A DNA stretch of 64,000 nucleotides. Origin: Rahnella rivi. GTDB lineage: Bacteria; Pseudomonadota; Gammaproteobacteria; Enterobacterales; Enterobacteriaceae. Positions 38,766-48,628 of this stretch are shown in pieces. The stretch lies in NCBI RefSeq assembly GCF_019049655.1, contig NZ_JAFMOX010000061.1, forward strand, positions 186,001 to 250,000, read 5' to 3'. A program made the position numbers and the translations under genes. The stretch's first letter is position 1; each line of letters starts with the position of its first letter. The notes under the pieces were generated by a model. The model saw only the letters and a program-made list of their open reading frames with translations, was not told where the DNA came from and did no database searches.

Positions 38766-41336
38766 ATGACTGTTTCAACTGAGGTTAACCAAGCTGCATA
38801 CACGGGGAATGGGGTTACCACCGTTTTCCCTTATACATTTCGCATATTGAATGCCAGCAATCTAACAGTCACACGGATTGACCTTCTCGAAGTCGAGACA
38901 GTTTTGACACTTGGAACTGACTACACTGTAAGCGGGGACGGTTCATATAATGGTGGATCTGTTGTCCTGACTCAGGCATTGCCGAGTGGTTATTCACTTG
39001 TCATCGTGCGTGACCTCGATATTGTGCAAGAAACTGACCTACGCAATCAGGGTACCTTCTTTGCTGAAGTGCATGAGGATGCATTCGACTATTTGACAAT
39101 GATCATCCAGCAGGTCGCCAGCTGGTTTGGATTGGCGCTGCGGCGCCCGACGATTAAGTCAAAGTTTTATGATGCAAAAAACTTCAAGATTTCAAATCTT
39201 GAAAACGGAACAAAACGCGCAGATGCTGTCACTAAAGGTTATGTCGATGATTTATTTACTGGCGGGGTAACTCCTCCAGATTTTACGGTTGAGAATGATA
39301 TTTTTACTAACCATCAGCGTAATATCATCTCAACGATGCCATTGCTGTTCCCTGATTACGACACTTTATTGGAAGCCACTCCGGCAGCCACATATATGTA
39401 CCCTCAGGCTTTCTGTGTGACTAATGGATTGGTTTATATCACCTATCCATTTGAGCCAAAACAATCAGACAATGTCATTGTGGTTTATGATTTGTCCGGT
39501 AACTATCAGGGATATTATTTTGTTAATGCTGGCGGTGCTGGCAGAGCAGCAGAAGGAATTGTCGTAACCTCAGACCTTGGTGGGTTAAAAATGTACATTG
39601 GACACGTCAATGGTGAACTCAGAGAGTTTAACCTGGCTGGTGCAATATATGGTTCTCACCTTCCACTTTTACGAAGCATCAACGTAGGCCTTTATAATCA
39701 GTTTAGTTACCGTAATGGAACATGGCTGGTTGAGCAAGACGTAGCTGAGGTCGGGCAGATAATCACAAGAACCGTAATGGGTGTCTTCGATAACAATTTC
39801 AACAGAACAAGCACCCTGACGGTCCCACTGCATGATGTTGGATACGTTACTGAAACTACTTCCGAGTATTCACCATACTTTAATAAACGTCAGGGTATAT
39901 TAGTTGGCGACAACTACTTTGCGTTTGGATTCGGTGGGTATTTTTCCGATGGTGCAGGTTCACCCGGCGTAAATGAATATCAGGGAAGTAAAGTATTTAA
40001 CTCTGATGGTACAAAAAGAACCGAGTCCATGCTTGATCCGCAAGGAATGATGGACATCATGAAGTCTCATGGGCTTAATGTTACCAGGATTGAAAACGAA
40101 GGATTGGCAATTTCTGATGATGGTAAAAGTATCTACTCACTTTACATTCATCAGGAAAGGACAGGAGTAGAACCTTATAACTCTGGGCTTGTTATTTTTG
40201 AAGAGTATTCTACATCCAAAGATGCGATAGATTTTGTTCAAGCATCTAAAATGCCGAGAGGTTATGACATTGATCATGCCAGCATTGGCGTTTTCCCGAG
40301 AAGTTATCAGGGAATGGTTAATCCTGTCACCGGTTCTGTGTTCACAAACCTAACTGAAATACTGCAATACATGCAAAGAGCAAACCAGAAGGAGTTTAAA
40401 TTCTATACTGGGTCGGTAACAATATTAGATATCAGTGGTTCTTCATTACCTGCAAGCACTTATGTTGAAATTCTCAATGCGAATAATCAAACCTTTATCG
40501 TTAATTATTATTCTGCTGATAGCGGTATAAGTTACATCATAGCCACTAACGGCTCTGGTGATTTTGTCTTCCTAAGGCAGCGCCCATCTGTCTGGGCTTC
40601 TAATATAACTATTCAACAGAATGAAACCGGCAATCAGTTAAATAGATTAACCGCGTCATCAGCAACTGGCGCGACGACTAACGCAGATAAAATTCTCGTG
40701 ATTGATCAGCAAGCCACCGCATCTGCTAATGGTCTTGTAATTGGCGGGAGCTCTTCTGTATTTAAGTCTGCAACAACAATAGATTTTTCGACAAATCCAA
40801 CCAATACATCTTTGGGTGGAACGGTAAGATTTCGGATTGCAGAATATGGTATGCGGCCATTTGCAGATAATACGTATTCCTTAGGACAGGCGGCTTTTCG
40901 CCTTACAACAGTTTACGCGGCGACAGGAACTATAAACACATCAGATGAAAGGATGAAGACAGACATTATTGATCTTTCTGAAGCAGAGAGAAGAGTCGCC
41001 GTTAAATTGAAATCTCTGATCAGACGATTTAAATTTAAAGAATCAGTCCAGGATAAGGGTAATGATGCGCGATACCATTTCGGAATAATCGCTCAGCAGG
41101 TTAAATCTGCATTTGAGCAGGAAGGACTGGTAGCTGAAGAGTATGGGATTTTATGTCATGATGAGTGGGAAGATGAATACGCTCCAGTAATGGCTGTTCG
41201 TAATTCCGAAGATGATACAGGGAAGTTAGTGCCGGAGGAATATGACACTGGCGAAAAGATTCTTGCTCTTGCTGCTGGTGACCGTTACAGCGTTCGATAT
41301 GAAGAATTATTGTGCTTTATCGTGGCAGCCATTTAA
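38766..41336 (+). CDS. Tail fibre/spike with S74 intramolecular chaperone
   Basis: 856 residues. The N-terminal 165 (STEVNQAAYTGNGVTTVFPY, ..AEVHEDAFDYLTMIIQQ) are the T7-type tail-binding domain. The middle (200-690) is beta-rich, AT-rich and probably determines receptor specificity. The C-terminus from about 700 is the S74 autoprocessing chaperone, with TSDERMKTDI at about 725 providing the cleavage-site serine and aspartate, and RYHFGIIAQQVKSAFEQEG after it. The chaperone is cut off after trimer folding. Confidence 0.9.
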   Translation: MTVSTEVNQAAYTGNGVTTVFPYTFRILNASNLTVTRIDLLEVETVLTLGTDYTVSGDGSYNGGSVVLTQALPSGYSLVIVRDLDIVQETDLRNQGTFFAEVHEDAFDYLTMIIQQVASWFGLALRRPTIKSKFYDAKNFKISNLENGTKRADAVTKGYVDDLFTGGVTPPDFTVENDIFTNHQRNIISTMPLLFPDYDTLLEATPAATYMYPQAFCVTNGLVYITYPFEPKQSDNVIVVYDLSGNYQGYYFVNAGGAGRAAEGIVVTSDLGGLKMYIGHVNGELREFNLAGAIYGSHLPLLRSINVGLYNQFSYRNGTWLVEQDVAEVGQIITRTVMGVFDNNFNRTSTLTVPLHDVGYVTETTSEYSPYFNKRQGILVGDNYFAFGFGGYFSDGAGSPGVNEYQGSKVFNSDGTKRTESMLDPQGMMDIMKSHGLNVTRIENEGLAISDDGKSIYSLYIHQERTGVEPYNSGLVIFEEYSTSKDAIDFVQASKMPRGYDIDHASIGVFPRSYQGMVNPVTGSVFTNLTEILQYMQRANQKEFKFYTGSVTILDISGSSLPASTYVEILNANNQTFIVNYYSADSGISYIIATNGSGDFVFLRQRPSVWASNITIQQNETGNQLNRLTASSATGATTNADKILVIDQQATASANGLVIGGSSSVFKSATTIDFSTNPTNTSLGGTVRFRIAEYGMRPFADNTYSLGQAAFRLTTVYAATGTINTSDERMKTDIIDLSEAERRVAVKLKSLIRRFKFKESVQDKGNDARYHFGIIAQQVKSAFEQEGLVAEEYGILCHDEWEDEYAPVMAVRNSEDDTGKLVPEEYDTGEKILALAAGDRYSVRYEELLCFIVAAI

Positions 41337-41342
41337 AATATT

Positions 41343-41444
41343 TTAATAATCATTATCAATGTCTTGCATGGCTGAACGGATCACCAGCCATGCAATGACC
41401 CCTACCACTGCCAACACGGCGACAACTATCAGAATTATTTTCAC
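41343..41444 (-). CDS. Tiny membrane protein, 33 aa
   Basis: GTG 41444 with GGGGG upstream gives VKIILIVVAVLAVVGVIAWL and a short acidic tail, one TM helix. A longer in-frame reading from 41600 exists but its first 50 residues look non-coding. It lies opposite the lysis genes. Could be an antiholin-like or exclusion peptide; uncertain. Confidence 0.4.
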   Translation of the reverse strand: MKIILIVVAVLAVVGVIAWLVIRSAMQDIDNDY

Positions 41445-41629
41445 ATATGCCCCCAAGAATTTAGAGATGGCCGAGTGTGCTCTCAATACCCACAACATAC
41501 AAATTGGTATAAACGATCGCTTTCGAAAAATTGATCGTTTAAATCGATCAGGATTAAGCTGATGGTAATTTTTATCCGTATGTGAATATTTGTGTATCAT
41601 GGGGCAACCTACTTAAAGGGGTCTTTCTC

Positions 41630-41950
41630 ATGAACCAAGCACAAAACTGGATAAGCAATGCTCTAAACTCTATCGGCAGTTGGATCACCTATCTATGGGC
41701 CACGGTCACCGCTGGCACAGCACTACTATCACTTCAAGATTACACCTTCATTATCGGCACCGTCGTCGGCGCCATCTATACCATTCGAACGTTCCGAGTA
41801 AACCGTGCTGAGAAGCTGGCATCCATCGCTGACAAGCAAAGGCGGACAGATTTGTATGCCGATTTTCTCAGGAACTACGACCCCGCTAAACCTCCCGCCG
41901 CAATTGAGATAGTCCACGAAGCCCTGCAACGTGCGAGTAACGACGCATGA
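41630..41950 (+). CDS. Holin
   Basis: 106 residues. MNQAQNWISNALNSIGSWIT then two hydrophobic segments (SWITYLWATVTAGTALL and YTFIIGTVVGAIYTIRTF) and a charged C-terminus, as in enterobacterial phage holins. ATG 41630 has AAAGGGG upstream. It overlaps the endolysin by 4 bp. Since the endolysin has a SAR domain, this would be a pinholin or canonical holin that depolarises the membrane to activate it. Confidence 0.82.
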   Translation: MNQAQNWISNALNSIGSWITYLWATVTAGTALLSLQDYTFIIGTVVGAIYTIRTFRVNRAEKLASIADKQRRTDLYADFLRNYDPAKPPAAIEIVHEALQRASNDA

Positions 41951-42462
41951 GTGCCATCAGAAAAGCCGGTAAGGCCGGTGCCGTTTGCTCCGTCATAACC
42001 ATCATCGCCCTGGTAGTCGCCAGCGGACAGGTGAGAACCAGTGAGCCGGGTCTGGAACTGATCGGTAATGCTGAGTCTTGCCAGCGTGAGCCGTACCGAT
42101 GCCCGGCTAATGTATGGACTGACGGTGTGGGAAACACGCACGGCGTTAAGCCAGGCGTCCGCAAGACCGATGCGCAGATCGCCGCCGATTGGGAGAAGAA
42201 CATCATTGATGCGGAGAAGTGCGTAAACCGGTACGCCGATGGCGAGAAGCTGAAGCAGGGCGCGTTTGATGCTGCTGTCAGCGTGACGTTTAACATTGGC
42301 TGTCCGTCAATGCAGAAATCCACGATGTTCTGGATGTTCAGGCAGGGCCGGATAACCGAAGCGTGTAATGAGTTCCCGCGCTGGGTATACGCAGGTGGCA
42401 AAGTTCTTCCCGGCCTGGTGACGCGCCGAGATAAGGAGAAGGCATTATGTCTAACGCCGTAA
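41947..42462 (+). CDS. SAR endolysin (GH24 lysozyme)
   Basis: 171 residues. The N-terminus has a weakly hydrophobic signal-anchor-release segment (AGAVCSVITIIALVVASGQV, about 10-29) rather than a cleavable signal. The catalytic triad E43-x8-C52-x5-T58 (ESCQREPYRCPANVWTDGVG) matches the R21/P22-type lysozymes. The enzyme is exported by Sec, stays tethered, and is released when the membrane depolarises. Several cysteines could give disulfide control. Confidence 0.93.
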   Translation: MSAIRKAGKAGAVCSVITIIALVVASGQVRTSEPGLELIGNAESCQREPYRCPANVWTDGVGNTHGVKPGVRKTDAQIAADWEKNIIDAEKCVNRYADGEKLKQGAFDAAVSVTFNIGCPSMQKSTMFWMFRQGRITEACNEFPRWVYAGGKVLPGLVTRRDKEKALCLTP

Positions 42463-42833
42463 AGGGAATTGTCTGCATCGTCGTGCTGCTGCTGGCGCTG
42501 AGTGCGGTTGTCGGCCTCGGCGCCTGGCTGGCCGGTCGGCATTACCAGCCCACTATTGATAGCCTGAACGATAAACTGTCGAAGTGTGGCAGCCTGAAGG
42601 ATCAGGCCAACGCAACCATTCATTCGCAGAACGTTGCAATTACAGCGCTTCAGCAGGCGGCAGCCATCAGGGAGAAAGCTGCGAAGGATGCCGTGGCCGC
42701 TGCCCGAGAATCTGCCAAAGATGATTACGGCAAAGCCAGTGATGTTCTGGCTGAGCGCGTAGATAGTCCTGACGTATGCGCTGCTGCATCTTCAGCGTTC
42801 GACGCTGAGCTGGCGCGGGAGCGTGCGAAATGA
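42447..42833 (+). CDS. Inner-membrane spanin (Rz-like)
   Basis: 128 residues. N-terminal TM anchor (IVCIVVLLLALSAVVGLGAWL) followed by a long periplasmic coiled coil (LNDKLSKCGSLKDQANATIH, AAAIREKAAKDAVAAARES). It overlaps the endolysin by 16 bp and the o-spanin by 4 bp. With the lipoprotein it fuses inner and outer membranes in the last step of lysis. Confidence 0.88.
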   Translation: MSNAVKGIVCIVVLLLALSAVVGLGAWLAGRHYQPTIDSLNDKLSKCGSLKDQANATIHSQNVAITALQQAAAIREKAAKDAVAAARESAKDDYGKASDVLAERVDSPDVCAAASSAFDAELARERAK

Positions 42834-43111
42834 AATGGCTGATGATAATGCTGGCCGTCGGCCTGACCGGTTGCTCTGGGCGCGCCGCTGTTCCTGAGCC
42901 TGTTTATGTTGAAGTGAAAGTCCCGGTGCAGGTACCATGTGACCCTGGTGCTATCGACGCGCCAGCCTTCGCAGTAGACCGGTTGCCGATCGGTTCATCC
43001 ATAGACAAACAGATGCAGGCTCTTCGTGCTGAACGCCATCAGCGGATCGGATACGAGAAAGAGCTGAATGCCGCCGTTGATTCTTGTCGTACCACCGCAA
43101 AGCCGGGTTAA
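42830..43111 (+). CDS. Outer-membrane lipoprotein spanin (Rz1-like)
   Basis: 93 residues with signal peptide and lipobox MKWLMIMLAVGLTGC (Cys at 15), then a proline/valine-rich stretch (VPEPVYVEVKVPVQVP) and a helical C-terminus. Unlike lambda, where Rz1 is embedded in Rz, here it follows with a 4-bp overlap, and it is longer than lambda Rz1. It is the last gene before attR. Confidence 0.85.
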   Translation: MKWLMIMLAVGLTGCSGRAAVPEPVYVEVKVPVQVPCDPGAIDAPAFAVDRLPIGSSIDKQMQALRAERHQRIGYEKELNAAVDSCRTTAKPG

Positions 43112-43194
43112 CTTCACCCCGGAACGGTATCAATGACGGTATTAAATGATTTTGTCTGTATTAAATTAAACAATATCAGGCATTTAGCATTCGA

Positions 43195-43211
43195 CTATAT
43201 AACCTAATTCT
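43195..43211. repeat. attR core (17 bp)
   Basis: Exact copy of the attL core. It lies 83 bp after the last lysis gene and 81 bp before the end of fhuF. Joining attL and attR restores host order: fhuF end, this site, then the 112-aa gene. Confidence 0.88.
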
Positions 43212-43292
43212 TATAATTATCTGTGGCTAAGATCCAATGATTTTTTAGACTTAACTATGTCAATTTTTGTAAGTGGCTGGCGGGTCACGAAA

Positions 43293-44090
43293 TTACTCCG
43301 CCAGCGTTTTGCGTCTTTTGCCAGATTTACGTTCTGCTAGCAATAACGGGCAGGAAGGGCACATCGCATGGTCAGCCAGATCGTAACGCAGACAGCACTG
43401 TTTACGGTATTGCGGGCTGTCCGGATCGGCCGGATTTTCGGCACGCATCGGCTGAAACAGCGGGTTTTTACCGCCATAACGCAACTCGCGCGATTCCATC
43501 AGCGCCATGCCGTCGGCGATATCTGCGTTCACCAGCTCGGCCTGTTTTACGCCCCAGCCAACGCGGATGGCGGCATTACTCCAGTAGATACCCGGCTTGA
43601 GGCCGGAGAATTCTGCCAGCGCTTCACACACCGGGCGTAAATGCTGCTCGATCATCACATCGAAACGCGCCATCGGTTCAGAAGAGGTCAGCGCTTCGCC
43701 TTCGCCATCGAGATAAATCTGCGCGGGTAGCCCCTCTTCCTGCATACACAGGTAGACGTTTTCGGCGGCGATCGGCAACTGCCAGCCATGACGCAGCGAG
43801 ACGATCACCCAGCTTGGCAGCAGGGTGGCGAAATACCACTGTGACCACATCGAAATCCGCGCGCGGCGGGTGTCGCACTGCGCGGCGTCAGCAGAATTGG
43901 CATCCAGATAGCGTTTAAGCATGCTGGCGCAGCCTTCAGGGGTGGTGAGATGCGTCACAGGCACCGCGTTGGTGACCAGCGGCGTCAGCGGTTTAAAGGT
44001 GTCCGCCACCCAACTGACGGGCGTATCACGGAAACTGTCGAGAAATCTTTGCATTGTCGGGGGCGAATAGGATTCGGCGCTATAAATCAT
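43293..44090 (-). CDS. fhuF: Siderophore-iron reductase FhuF
   Basis: 265 residues. The C-terminal C232-C233-x10-C244-x2-C247 motif (QCCLRYDL..MCPSCPLL) is the unusual [2Fe-2S] site of FhuF, a cytoplasmic protein that reduces hydroxamate-bound Fe(III) to release iron. Length matches E. coli FhuF. Upstream, TAATGATTT around 44123-44132 resembles half of a Fur box but is weak. The prophage is inserted just after its 3' end, so fhuF itself is intact. Confidence 0.92.
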   Translation of the reverse strand: MIYSAESYSPPTMQRFLDSFRDTPVSWVADTFKPLTPLVTNAVPVTHLTTPEGCASMLKRYLDANSADAAQCDTRRARISMWSQWYFATLLPSWVIVSLRHGWQLPIAAENVYLCMQEEGLPAQIYLDGEGEALTSSEPMARFDVMIEQHLRPVCEALAEFSGLKPGIYWSNAAIRVGWGVKQAELVNADIADGMALMESRELRYGGKNPLFQPMRAENPADPDSPQYRKQCCLRYDLADHAMCPSCPLLLAERKSGKRRKTLAE

Positions 44091-44209
44091 GCGGACAGAG
44101 TAGCGAAAATTAAAGCGGAATAGTAATGATTTCGATTTAGATTGCGATGCGGCAGGAAAATCCGATCAGCAGCGGGGCGACATCGCCGTGCCCCGCATAA
44201 AAGACCGTC

Positions 44210-44860
44210 TTACAAGACGTTACTCTGCAACACCCACACGGCGGCTTCGACGCGTGATTTCAGTTTCATCTTTTTCAGCAGATGTTTGACGTGAACTTTC
44301 ACCGTGCTTTCGGTGATGTTAAGACGGCGCGCGATCATCTTATTCGGCAGACCTTCGGCGATCAGTTTGATGATGTCGCGTTCGCGCGGTGTCAGGGACT
44401 GAATATCGCGATCACCGCTCGGGCGGCTTTCCCGCAGGCTGGCCGCTAATACCGGCGTCAGCGCTTCGCTGAGCACCATTTTTCCGGCAGCGGCGTTATG
44501 CAGCGCGGCCAGTAAATCTTCCGGCTCCATGTCTTTAAGCAGATAGCCATCGGCGCCGCGTTTAAGCGCGGTCACCACGTCATCTTCATGATTGGAGACG
44601 CTGAAAACCACCACGCGGCCTGACAGCGAGGTCTGGCGCATTTTATCCAGCGTGTCCAGACCGTTCATGCCGGGCATATTCAGATCCAGCAAAATCAGGT
44701 CCGGATCCAGCTGTTTTGCCAGTTCCACGCCTTGCTCGCCGTTGCTGGCTTCGCCGATCACTTTCAGGCTGGCGTCCAGCGCGATCAGCTGTTTGACGCC
44801 GTTGCGCAGCATAGGATGATCGTCAATCAGCAAAATAGTGGAGGGGGTGATGTCGTTCAT
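44210..44860 (-). CDS. narL: Nitrate/nitrite response regulator NarL
   Basis: 216 residues. Receiver domain with acidic pocket D13/D14 (LLIDDHP) and phosphorylated D59 (ILLDLNMPG), then a GerE-type HTH ([41 protein letters not shown]). Phosphorylated NarL binds TACYNMT heptamers and activates narK and narG while repressing other respiratory genes. It overlaps narX by 4 bp. Confidence 0.96.
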   Translation of the reverse strand: MNDITPSTILLIDDHPMLRNGVKQLIALDASLKVIGEASNGEQGVELAKQLDPDLILLDLNMPGMNGLDTLDKMRQTSLSGRVVVFSVSNHEDDVVTALKRGADGYLLKDMEPEDLLAALHNAAAGKMVLSEALTPVLAASLRESRPSGDRDIQSLTPRERDIIKLIAEGLPNKMIARRLNITESTVKVHVKHLLKKMKLKSRVEAAVWVLQSNVL

Positions 44861-46647
44861 ACTTGCTCCTGGGGATTGATTGGCAGAGCTTCCGGGCGGA
44901 AACGCACGAGCACTTCAGTGCCGCCGTCCGGACGTCGGTCGAACCGACAGGTGCCATGTAAGGTGCTGGCGCGATCCTGCATGATGATCAGGCCATAATG
45001 ATTTTGCCGTTCGGCGTTCGGTGAAATGCCCTGGCCGTTATCGCTAATGCGCAGGGTAATTTCCCCGTCATCGCAGTGCAGGGACACCGACACCTGCGTG
45101 GCGCGGGCGTGTTTATAAGCATTGTTCAGCGCTTCACGGGCGATGTGCAGCAGATGAATTCCCTGATTTGCCGGAACGGAACGCGGGGGGATCTGATAAT
45201 CGAAACCGATGGTCAGCCCCATGCGGCGGGAGAATTCATCCACCGTGTGTTGCAGCGCCGCGCGCAGGCCGGGGGTATTGAGGGTCAGGCGGAACGTGGT
45301 CAGCAGCTCGCGCAGCTGGCGGTACGCGGTGCTCAGTTCATCGCGCATCTGCTGTAACAGGTTTTTATCCTCTTCCGAAAACGTGCTGGCGTGCATCTGC
45401 AAACAGGCGACCTGGATTTTCAGGCAGGAGAGTGACTGCGCCAGCGAATCGTGCAGCTCGCGGGCAATGGCCGAACGCTCTTCCATCAGCATCAGTTGCT
45501 GCTGATGTTCCGCCTGACGCGCCAGCATCAGGGTGCTGGTCAGTTGCTCCATCAGCATTTTGATCAGCTGTTGCTGATCGTCATCCAGATGCTCCCCCGG
45601 CGGCAACTGCGCCAGCAGAACACCGTAATTGTCGCGCTCATCGCGCAGGCTCCAGCTCAGTGAATCCCCGTCCTCATCCGTCTGTTCACCGACTTTCGGG
45701 CTGACCGGCTGGCGCGGCGAGGCATTATTGAACTCATTGAACACCTCGGCGCTGTTGTTTTCGTACTGACGCAGCTGCACTCCCCGCAGCGGCGTGAGTG
45801 ACTGCAATTCTTTCAGCACCGGCTGCATCCGCGCATCCAGCGGCTCGCTGGTGTGCAGCTGGCGGCTCACGCGGTACAGATAATCCAGCACCTGATTTTT
45901 CTGTTGCAGATCGGCGGTTTTTTCCATCACACGCTGCGCCAGATTATCGACCATTTCCCCCAGGGCCAGAGACATGCTGTTGAGCGAATCGCCGAGGATA
46001 TCCATCTCATTGTGCGCGTCGCCGTTCGCCACGCGTTTGCGCTGATAGCGGTGGCTGAAATCCCCGGCGGTGATGGCGCTGGCCTGCGACAGCAAATTCC
46101 GCCACGGCGTCAGCAGATGGCGGCGCAGGAACCAGATGGTCACGGCGAGCAGCAGCAGGGTGACGGCGACCAGTGCGCGCTGAATCAGTGAAATCTGCTG
46201 TAAATGGTATTCGGTTTTATGTTCGAGTGCGGCCACCAGCACGTCGAGCTGGCCGACAAACACCGCCATATTGGCGGAGACGTCCTGCGGATGTTTCGCC
46301 GCCATCACCTGATGGCGCAGCGTGGTTTGCCAGTAATTACGCAGCGCCAGAAATTGCGGTTGCAGGCTTTCGCGTTCCACCGCCTGCAACAAATCGGCGC
46401 TGTTCTGGTCAATCTCCATCTGGCGAATATACGCGGCGTTTTTGCCACTGAGCGGCACTTCCGACAGCAGCCGGTAACTCTGCATACGCAGCGAACCGGC
46501 TTTATTGATGGCGTGGGCATTGCCTTCGATACTTCCCGCCATCCACGCCGCCATGCCCATGCCGCCAATGCCCAGCAGGCCGAGAAGCAGCATCAGCAGG
46601 GTGATCTGGCTGACAAGCGAGAGAGAAGGCAGGGCGCGTTTGAGCAT
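44857..46647 (-). CDS. narX: Nitrate/nitrite sensor kinase NarX
   Basis: 596 residues. TM1 near residues 12-35, then a periplasmic sensor with the nitrate P-box ([15 protein letters not shown]), TM2 near 150-170, HAMP, cysteine-poor central module, and an HPK7 transmitter with H-box [18 protein letters not shown] and ATPase [18 protein letters not shown]. It phosphorylates NarL in response to nitrate. ATG 46647 is preferred over TTG 46650. Confidence 0.95.
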   Translation of the reverse strand: MLKRALPSLSLVSQITLLMLLLGLLGIGGMGMAAWMAGSIEGNAHAINKAGSLRMQSYRLLSEVPLSGKNAAYIRQMEIDQNSADLLQAVERESLQPQFLALRNYWQTTLRHQVMAAKHPQDVSANMAVFVGQLDVLVAALEHKTEYHLQQISLIQRALVAVTLLLLAVTIWFLRRHLLTPWRNLLSQASAITAGDFSHRYQRKRVANGDAHNEMDILGDSLNSMSLALGEMVDNLAQRVMEKTADLQQKNQVLDYLYRVSRQLHTSEPLDARMQPVLKELQSLTPLRGVQLRQYENNSAEVFNEFNNASPRQPVSPKVGEQTDEDGDSLSWSLRDERDNYGVLLAQLPPGEHLDDDQQQLIKMLMEQLTSTLMLARQAEHQQQLMLMEERSAIARELHDSLAQSLSCLKIQVACLQMHASTFSEEDKNLLQQMRDELSTAYRQLRELLTTFRLTLNTPGLRAALQHTVDEFSRRMGLTIGFDYQIPPRSVPANQGIHLLHIAREALNNAYKHARATQVSVSLHCDDGEITLRISDNGQGISPNAERQNHYGLIIMQDRASTLHGTCRFDRRPDGGTEVLVRFRPEALPINPQEQV

Positions 46648-46763
46648 CAACAGGGTTTCCGGTGGCTGTAAAAAGCGTTAAGTAATTCTTTATATACCGA
46701 TTATGGCTAGGTTAACCGCATGGCAAGAGGGGGCATTTTTTATGATCCGCACGACTTTCCCTA

Positions 46764-46784
46764 TACCCCTTTGTGATTACTCCT
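46764..46784. promoter_or_regulatory. NarL heptamer pair
   Basis: TACCCCT (46764-46770) and TACTCCT (46778-46784) both fit TACYNMT, with a near-match TACCTCC on the opposite strand at 46796-46802. They are about 150-170 bp upstream of the FNR site, the distal placement known for narK in E. coli. Confidence 0.65.
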
Positions 46785-46928
46785 TTATTTCCATTGGAGG
46801 TATCGATGCGGTAGCAAGAAGCACATTGCGTTATCAACCTTATGAATATTAGCAGTTAATTGGACAGGAAGCTGATACTCACAAAGAGGCCATGGTTATT
46901 TTATCGTCATTTTCCACCTGCCTTTGCG

Positions 46929-46942
46929 TTGATTTGTATCAA
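46929..46942. promoter_or_regulatory. FNR site of narK
   Basis: TTGAT-TTGT-ATCAA is a perfect match to the FNR consensus. Its centre at 46935.5 would be at -41.5 for a start near 46977, giving a class II anaerobic promoter. Confidence 0.9.
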
Positions 46943-47023
46943 CATCCCTAAGCGGTGCTCTACCTAGTGTGTGCGACATAACTCCACCATTACAACAATA
47001 ACGCGCTTCAACTCGAGGTTCAT

Positions 47024-48442
47024 ATGTCACACACATCAGCTACACCGACGGAAAAACCGTCCCGCCTGTTGCAGGACTGGCGCCCGGAGGATCCGGCATT
47101 TTGGGAAAAGACCGGTCATAAAGTCGCCAGCCGAAATTTATGGATCTCCGTCCCTTGTCTGTTACTGGGCTTCTGCGTCTGGATGCTGTTCAGCCTGGTT
47201 TCCGTGAATCTGAACAAAGTCGGCTTTAACTTCACCACCGATCAGCTGTTCATGCTGACCGCCATTCCTTCCGTTTCCGGCGCGCTGCTGCGGGTGCCTT
47301 ACTCCTTTATGATCCCGCTGTTTGGCGGCCGCCGCTGGACGGCACTGAGCACCATCTTCCTGGTTCTGCCTTGTGCGTGGCTGGGCTTTGCGGTGCAGGA
47401 CACCACCACCTCCTACAATACCTTCCTGGTGATCGCACTGCTGTGCGGTTTCGGTGGCGCAAACTTCGCGTCAAGCATGTCTAACATCAGCTTCTTCTTC
47501 CCGAAAGCGAAGCAGGGCGGCGCGCTGGGCATCAACGGCGGTCTGGGCAATCTGGGCGTCAGCGTGATGCAGCTGGTAGCTCCGCTGGTCATTTCCCTCG
47601 GCGTGTTTGCTGCGTTCAGCGATAAACAAACCCTGGCTAACGGTGCGGACATCTGGCTGCAAAATGCGGCCTGGATCTGGGTGCCGTTCCTGGTGATTGG
47701 TACCGTCGCTGCCTGGTTTGGTATGAACGATCTGGCGTCGTCAAAAGCTTCAATCCGCCAGCAGTTGCCGGTGCTGAAACGCGGCCATCTGTGGATCATG
47801 AGTGTGCTGTATCTGGCGACGTTCGGTTCGTTTATCGGCTTCTCCGCAGGTTTCGCGATGCTGACCAAAACCCAGTTCCCTGACGTCAACATTCTGCAAT
47901 ACGCCTTCTTCGGCCCGTTCTTTGGCGCACTGGCGCGTTCAGCCGGCGGAATGCTTTCCGACCGTCTGGGCGGTATCCGCGTAACGCTGGTGAACTACAT
48001 TCTGATGGCGATTTTCGCCGGTCTGCTGTTCCTGACCCTGCCGGTGAATGGCGTGGGCGGCAACTTCCCGGCGTTCTTTGCGGTGTTCATGGTGCTGTTC
48101 CTGACGGCCGGTCTGGGCAGTGGTTCAACTTACCAGATGATTGCCGTGATCTTCCGTAAACTGACCACCGACCGGGCGAAAGCGCGCGGTGCCAGCGAAG
48201 ACGAAGCCCTGCGTGAAGCGGTCACCGACACGGCAGCGGCACTCGGTTTCATCTCTTCAATCGGCGCGATCGGCGGTTTCTTTATCCCGAAAGCCTTCGG
48301 TATTTCTCTGGCACTGACCAATTCACCGGCTGGCGCGATGAAAGTCTTCCTGGTGTTTTACGTGGTCTGTGCGCTGATCACCTGGCTGGTGTACTGGCGT
48401 AAACTGAACAAAGGTTTTGCGACCAAACAGGTCAGAAAATAA
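47024..48442 (+). CDS. narK: Nitrate/nitrite transporter NarK
   Basis: 472 residues, 12 TM helices, NNP family of MFS. The nitrate signature GGANFASSMSNISFFFPKAK then GGALGINGGLGNLG (about 145-180) is intact, and the second one lies near GSGSTYQMIAVIFRK in the C-terminal half. Substrate arginines of the family are expected in TM2 and TM8 (LLRVPYSF, GALARSAGG). It imports nitrate or exchanges it for nitrite in anaerobic respiration, matching narXL beside it and the FNR/NarL sites upstream. Confidence 0.95.
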   Translation: MSHTSATPTEKPSRLLQDWRPEDPAFWEKTGHKVASRNLWISVPCLLLGFCVWMLFSLVSVNLNKVGFNFTTDQLFMLTAIPSVSGALLRVPYSFMIPLFGGRRWTALSTIFLVLPCAWLGFAVQDTTTSYNTFLVIALLCGFGGANFASSMSNISFFFPKAKQGGALGINGGLGNLGVSVMQLVAPLVISLGVFAAFSDKQTLANGADIWLQNAAWIWVPFLVIGTVAAWFGMNDLASSKASIRQQLPVLKRGHLWIMSVLYLATFGSFIGFSAGFAMLTKTQFPDVNILQYAFFGPFFGALARSAGGMLSDRLGGIRVTLVNYILMAIFAGLLFLTLPVNGVGGNFPAFFAVFMVLFLTAGLGSGSTYQMIAVIFRKLTTDRAKARGASEDEALREAVTDTAAALGFISSIGAIGGFFIPKAFGISLALTNSPAGAMKVFLVFYVVCALITWLVYWRKLNKGFATKQVRK

Positions 48443-48475
48443 CGTCTGATTTTTGATTTTCTGTCAGTAATCACC

Positions 48476-48497
48476 AAAGGGGCTGCGGCCCCTTTTT
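48476..48497 (+). terminator. Rho-independent terminator of narK
   Basis: AAAGGGGC/GCCCCTTT stem with TGCG loop and TTTTT tail, 34 bp after the narK stop. Confidence 0.9.
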
Positions 48498-48628
48498 GCA
48501 TAGACATCAGCGCTCCCGCCCCTGTGGATTTCCTCCCAAAAAAATTATTCGCCGCGTCTTAAGTCATATTTATTTACTACCCTTAACCCAAATTAGACAA
48601 AACCTGCGCTGGCGCGGAGAGGTGTGTA

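Larger units (their letters stand above)
1666..43211. mobile_element. Complete epsilon15/BPP-1-like podovirus prophage
   Basis: The element is bounded by a 17-bp direct repeat and begins with an integrase. It contains recombination, immunity, replication, terminase, portal, scaffold, capsid, tail-tube, internal virion, tail fibre and lysis genes, all apparently intact. The structural order is: terminase, small MC-start protein, portal, scaffold-like, major capsid, Bbp16-like decoration, small decoration candidate, tail tubular pair, GNAT-like and core proteins, three large internal proteins. This is the order of epsilon15 (Uetakevirus) and the related BPP-1 group. The assignment rests on gene order, sizes and recognisable families. 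Lengths match well, for example portal 553 aa and capsid 327 aa. Confidence 0.93.
46700..47023. promoter_or_regulatory. narX-narK divergent control region
   Basis: About 375 bp separate the divergent narX and narK. The region holds NarL heptamers on its narX side and an FNR site near narK. The A/T-rich middle (46845-46910) could host an architectural protein such as IHF, but I identify no confident IHF site. Confidence 0.7.

Noticed and set aside
44115..44140. Fur box upstream of fhuF
   Set aside because: Only about half of the consensus is present; kept as a remark in the fhuF entry, not as a feature.
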